A DNA stretch of 15,471 nucleotides from CAZFAT01 sp964517075. GTDB lineage: Bacteria; Acidobacteriota; Vicinamibacteria; Vicinamibacterales; SCN-69-37. The stretch lies in NCBI GenBank assembly GCA_964517075.1, contig CAZFAT010000323.1, forward strand, positions 1-15,471. The letters run 5' to 3'. A program made the translations under genes and the position numbers. The notes under the pieces are model-generated. The model made no database searches. It was not told the DNA's origin and saw only the letters and a list, made by a program, of their open reading frames with translations. Of this stretch, positions 13,260 through 15,471 are shown one piece after another. How positions within the stretch are numbered: position 1 is the stretch's first letter; each line of letters opens with the position of its first letter.

Positions 13260-15471
13260 ATGAAGAAGTGGTTCAAAGTTGGTGCGGCGGCGTTCGCGCT
13301 GGCGGTCACGTCGGCCGCGCCCCACGCGCTCCAGAAGCCCGAGCCCTGGGCGCCGGGGCTTCAGCCGGTGTTCGCCGATTCGCCCGTCCTCGCACCGGCC
13401 GCCGCCATGAAGTCGTTCCGACTGCCGCCGGGCTACCGCGTCGAGCTCGTGGCGAGCGAGCCGCTCATCCAGGATCCCATCCTCATCGACTGGGACGCGG
13501 CCGGCCGCCTGTGGGCGGTCGAGATGCCCGGCTACATGCCGAACATGCGCGCCACCGGTGAGTACGAGCCGACCGGCCGCATCGTCGTGCTCGAAGACAC
13601 GGACGGCAACGGCGCCATGGATCGCCGGACGGTCTTTCTCGACGGGCTGGTGCTGCCGCGCACGCTCAAGGTGCTGGCGACGGGGGTCATCGTCGGTGCG
13701 CCGCCGGACTTGTGGCTCGTGAAGGACACGAACGGCGACCTCAAGGCTGACACCCGCGACGTGATCAGCAGCGCCTACGGCAACCGCCAGACCGGCCCCG
13801 AGCACGCCCCGAACGGCATGCTGTGGGGACTGGACAACTGGCTCCACACCTCGCAGTACGACCAGAGTTTCCGCCTGCAGGACGGCAAGGTCGTGGGCGA
13901 GCGCACGCTGTCGCGCGGCCAGTGGGGCCTGTCGATGGACGATGCGGGGCGGATCTACCGGAACACCAACGAGGCGGCGCTGTTCGTCGACCTGGTGCCG
14001 GCGCGCTATTACGCGCGCAATCCGGGCCAGTCGCGCACGCGCGGTCTCTACGAGTCGCTGCAGAACGACGAGGTCAACGCGGTCTGGCCGATTCGTCCCA
14101 CGCCGGGCGTGAACCGCGGCTATCAGGCCGGCGTCCTTCGTCCCGATGGCCGGCTGGCGAAGTTCACGGCCGTGAGCGCGCCGACGGTGTATCGCGGCGA
14201 CCGGCTGCCCGCCGAACTCCGCGGCAACGTCTTCGTCGTCGAGCCAGCGGGCAACCTCGTGGGCCGGATCGTCGTGAGCGACAACGGTTCGACGCTCGAG
14301 GCGCGCAAGGGCTACTACGGCGCTGAGTTTCTCGCGTCCACGGACGAGCGCTTCCGGCCCGTCTACCTGTCGTCGGCCCCCGACGGGACGCTGCACGTCG
14401 TGGACATGTATCGCGGCATCATTCAGCACCGCATCTACGTCACGGAATACCTGCGCGACTACTTCGTGACGCACAAGCTCGAGCTGCCGACCGGCCTGGG
14501 CCGCATCTACCGCGTCGTGCACGAGAGCACGACGCGCGACGCGCGGCCGGCGCTGGCCACCGAAGCGCCGGCGCGGCTCGTCGAGCGGCTCTCGCATCCC
14601 AACGGCTGGTGGCGCGACACCGCGCAGCGTCTGCTCGTCGAGCGCGGCGATCGGTCGGTGGCGCCGGCGCTCAGGAAGCTGGCCGAGAGCGCGCCGGACG
14701 CGCGGACGCGCCTCCATGCGCTCTGGACGCTCGATGGCCTGAACAGCCTCGAGCCGGCCACGGTGGAAGGCGCCCTGAAGGATGCCTCGCGCGACGTGCG
14801 CGCGTCCGCCCTCCGCCTCGCGGAGCGGTGGATTGGCGCCGCGGATCATCCGCTGCAGGCCGCGGTCGCCGCACGCGTGCAGGATCAGGACTGGTCCGTG
14901 CGCCATCAGCTGGCCGCCACGCTGGGATACCTGCCCGACGCGAAGCGCGCGGTCGCCATGGCTGCGCTCCTCGGCGCGCACGGCGACAATCCGGTGACGA
15001 TGGACGCGGCGCTGAGCGGCCTCGCAGGCGGCGAACACCGCGTCCTGGCCGAGCTGCTGCAGGCCGCGACCACGTCGCCCGCGCGCGAGGCCGCCCTCAC
15101 CATGCTCGCCGCCGCTGTCGTCCGCCGGGGCGACGAAGGACCGATCCAGGAGGTGTTCGGCTGGATCGCCGAGGCCAGCCGGCCGCTCTGGCAGCGCTCG
15201 GCGCTGCTCGCGGGCGCGGAGGTGGTGCTGACCAACGGTCCCGTGCCCGGCACACCGGCTGGACGAGGCCGCGGACGGGCCACCGCGGCCGCGCAGCCGG
15301 CCACGCCGGCACCCTGCCCGACTTGTCCGGGCGCCCGCGGCGGTCCAGGCGGCGCGCGCGCATTCCCAGATGAGCCTGACGCGCCGGCGAGAGGCGCGGC
15401 TGCTGCGCCCGCGCCGGCCGCCGCTGCTGCGCCCCGTGGCGGCGGTGGTCGTCGAGGCGGCGGCGGACGCT
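13260..15471 (+). CDS. PVC-type membrane-bound dehydrogenase / heme-binding protein, 3' truncated
   Basis: The frame stays open for 737 codons and leaves the window without a stop. Residues 1-23 form a signal peptide (MKKWFKVGAAAFALAVTSAA). The dehydrogenase domain (about 50-430) opens with FRLPPGYRVELVASEPL and DWDAAGRLWAVEMPGYM and ends with HVVDMYRGIIQHRIYVTEYL, wording typical of the large Planctomycetes/Verrucomicrobia/Acidobacteria family, a beta-propeller thought to oxidise sugars outside the cytoplasm. Helical HEAT-like repeats follow (about 440-650; RLSHPNGWWRDTAQRLLVER, then DASRDVRASALRLAERW). From about 663 the chain becomes Gly/Ala/Pro/Arg-rich. Relatives usually carry a CxxCH cytochrome c domain after such regions, which here would lie past the end. 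The CPTCPG seen in the linker is not a heme site because His is missing. Confidence 0.88.
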   Translation, partial: MKKWFKVGAAAFALAVTSAAPHALQKPEPWAPGLQPVFADSPVLAPAAAMKSFRLPPGYRVELVASEPLIQDPILIDWDAAGRLWAVEMPGYMPNMRATGEYEPTGRIVVLEDTDGNGAMDRRTVFLDGLVLPRTLKVLATGVIVGAPPDLWLVKDTNGDLKADTRDVISSAYGNRQTGPEHAPNGMLWGLDNWLHTSQYDQSFRLQDGKVVGERTLSRGQWGLSMDDAGRIYRNTNEAALFVDLVPARYYARNPGQSRTRGLYESLQNDEVNAVWPIRPTPGVNRGYQAGVLRPDGRLAKFTAVSAPTVYRGDRLPAELRGNVFVVEPAGNLVGRIVVSDNGSTLEARKGYYGAEFLASTDERFRPVYLSSAPDGTLHVVDMYRGIIQHRIYVTEYLRDYFVTHKLELPTGLGRIYRVVHESTTRDARPALATEAPARLVERLSHPNGWWRDTAQRLLVERGDRSVAPALRKLAESAPDARTRLHALWTLDGLNSLEPATVEGALKDASRDVRASALRLAERWIGAADHPLQAAVAARVQDQDWSVRHQLAATLGYLPDAKRAVAMAALLGAHGDNPVTMDAALSGLAGGEHRVLAELLQAATTSPAREAALTMLAAAVVRRGDEGPIQEVFGWIAEASRPLWQRSALLAGAEVVLTNGPVPGTPAGRGRGRATAAAQPATPAPCPTCPGARGGPGGARAFPDEPDAPARGAAAAPAPAAAAAPRGGGGRRGGGGR

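Noticed and set aside
13245..15038. 597-codon minus-strand open frame opposite the PVC-type gene
   Set aside because: The plus strand has a signal peptide, a ribosome-binding site and family motifs throughout. The antisense frame is a GC-bias shadow.
15316..15333. CPTCPG as a cytochrome c heme site in the PVC-type protein
   Set aside because: A c-type heme site needs CxxCH. Here Pro replaces the axial His and the stretch lies in a low-complexity linker.

Overview
The window is GC-rich, densely coded bacterial chromosome. I infer an Acidobacteriota lineage, probably the Vicinamibacteria. The reasons are large exported M14 and M28 peptidases carrying Gly/Arg/Ala-rich inserts, a PVC-type membrane-bound dehydrogenase, a Tat-exported TIM-barrel protein, and AT-richer intergenic repeats of the GGCTATCGGG type. 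This placement rests on gene content only; no rRNA or other marker gene is present.

Layout. Positions 1-129 hold the 3' end of ettA (+). An exported M14 carboxypeptidase-like protein follows (167-3121, +). A convergent gap filled by a large inverted-repeat element (about 3124-3525) separates it from an exported M28 aminopeptidase (3514-5139, -). A conserved 87-residue protein of unknown function (5197-5460, +) is divergent from the M28 gene. A second inverted-repeat element of the same family (about 5457-5859) fills the next convergent gap. A minus-strand cluster then reads 4'-phosphopantetheinyl transferase, metallophosphoesterase, ATP-grasp ligase (8555 down to 5856). Divergent from it is a discrete malonyl-CoA:ACP acyltransferase of trans-AT type (8597-9463, +). 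A 456-bp gap follows with no convincing gene; it holds a possible sigma-54 promoter and a 49-nt hairpin. Next come an SDR oxidoreductase and uronate isomerase UxaC (9920-12122, +). UxaC is convergent, with a 9-bp gap, to a Tat-exported xylose-isomerase-like TIM-barrel protein (12132-13106, -). A second copy of the 49-nt hairpin lies in the divergent promoter region before a PVC-type dehydrogenase/heme-binding protein that runs off the window (13260-15471, +).

Working together. The M14 and M28 enzymes look like an extracytoplasmic peptide-degradation pair. SDR plus UxaC look like hexuronate isomerisation followed by reduction. The TIM-barrel and PVC-type genes resemble an exported sugar-processing pair. 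The phosphopantetheinyl transferase and acyltransferase are accessory enzymes for a carrier-protein pathway (polyketide or fatty acid) whose main genes are not in view.

The least ordinary content is non-coding. Two inverted-repeat elements, each 378 bp between CATCTG and CAGATG, sit exactly at two convergent gene junctions with arms reaching the flanking stop codons. Two 49-nt palindromes with 40 of 49 matching positions lie upstream of the SDR-uxaC pair and the PVC-type gene.
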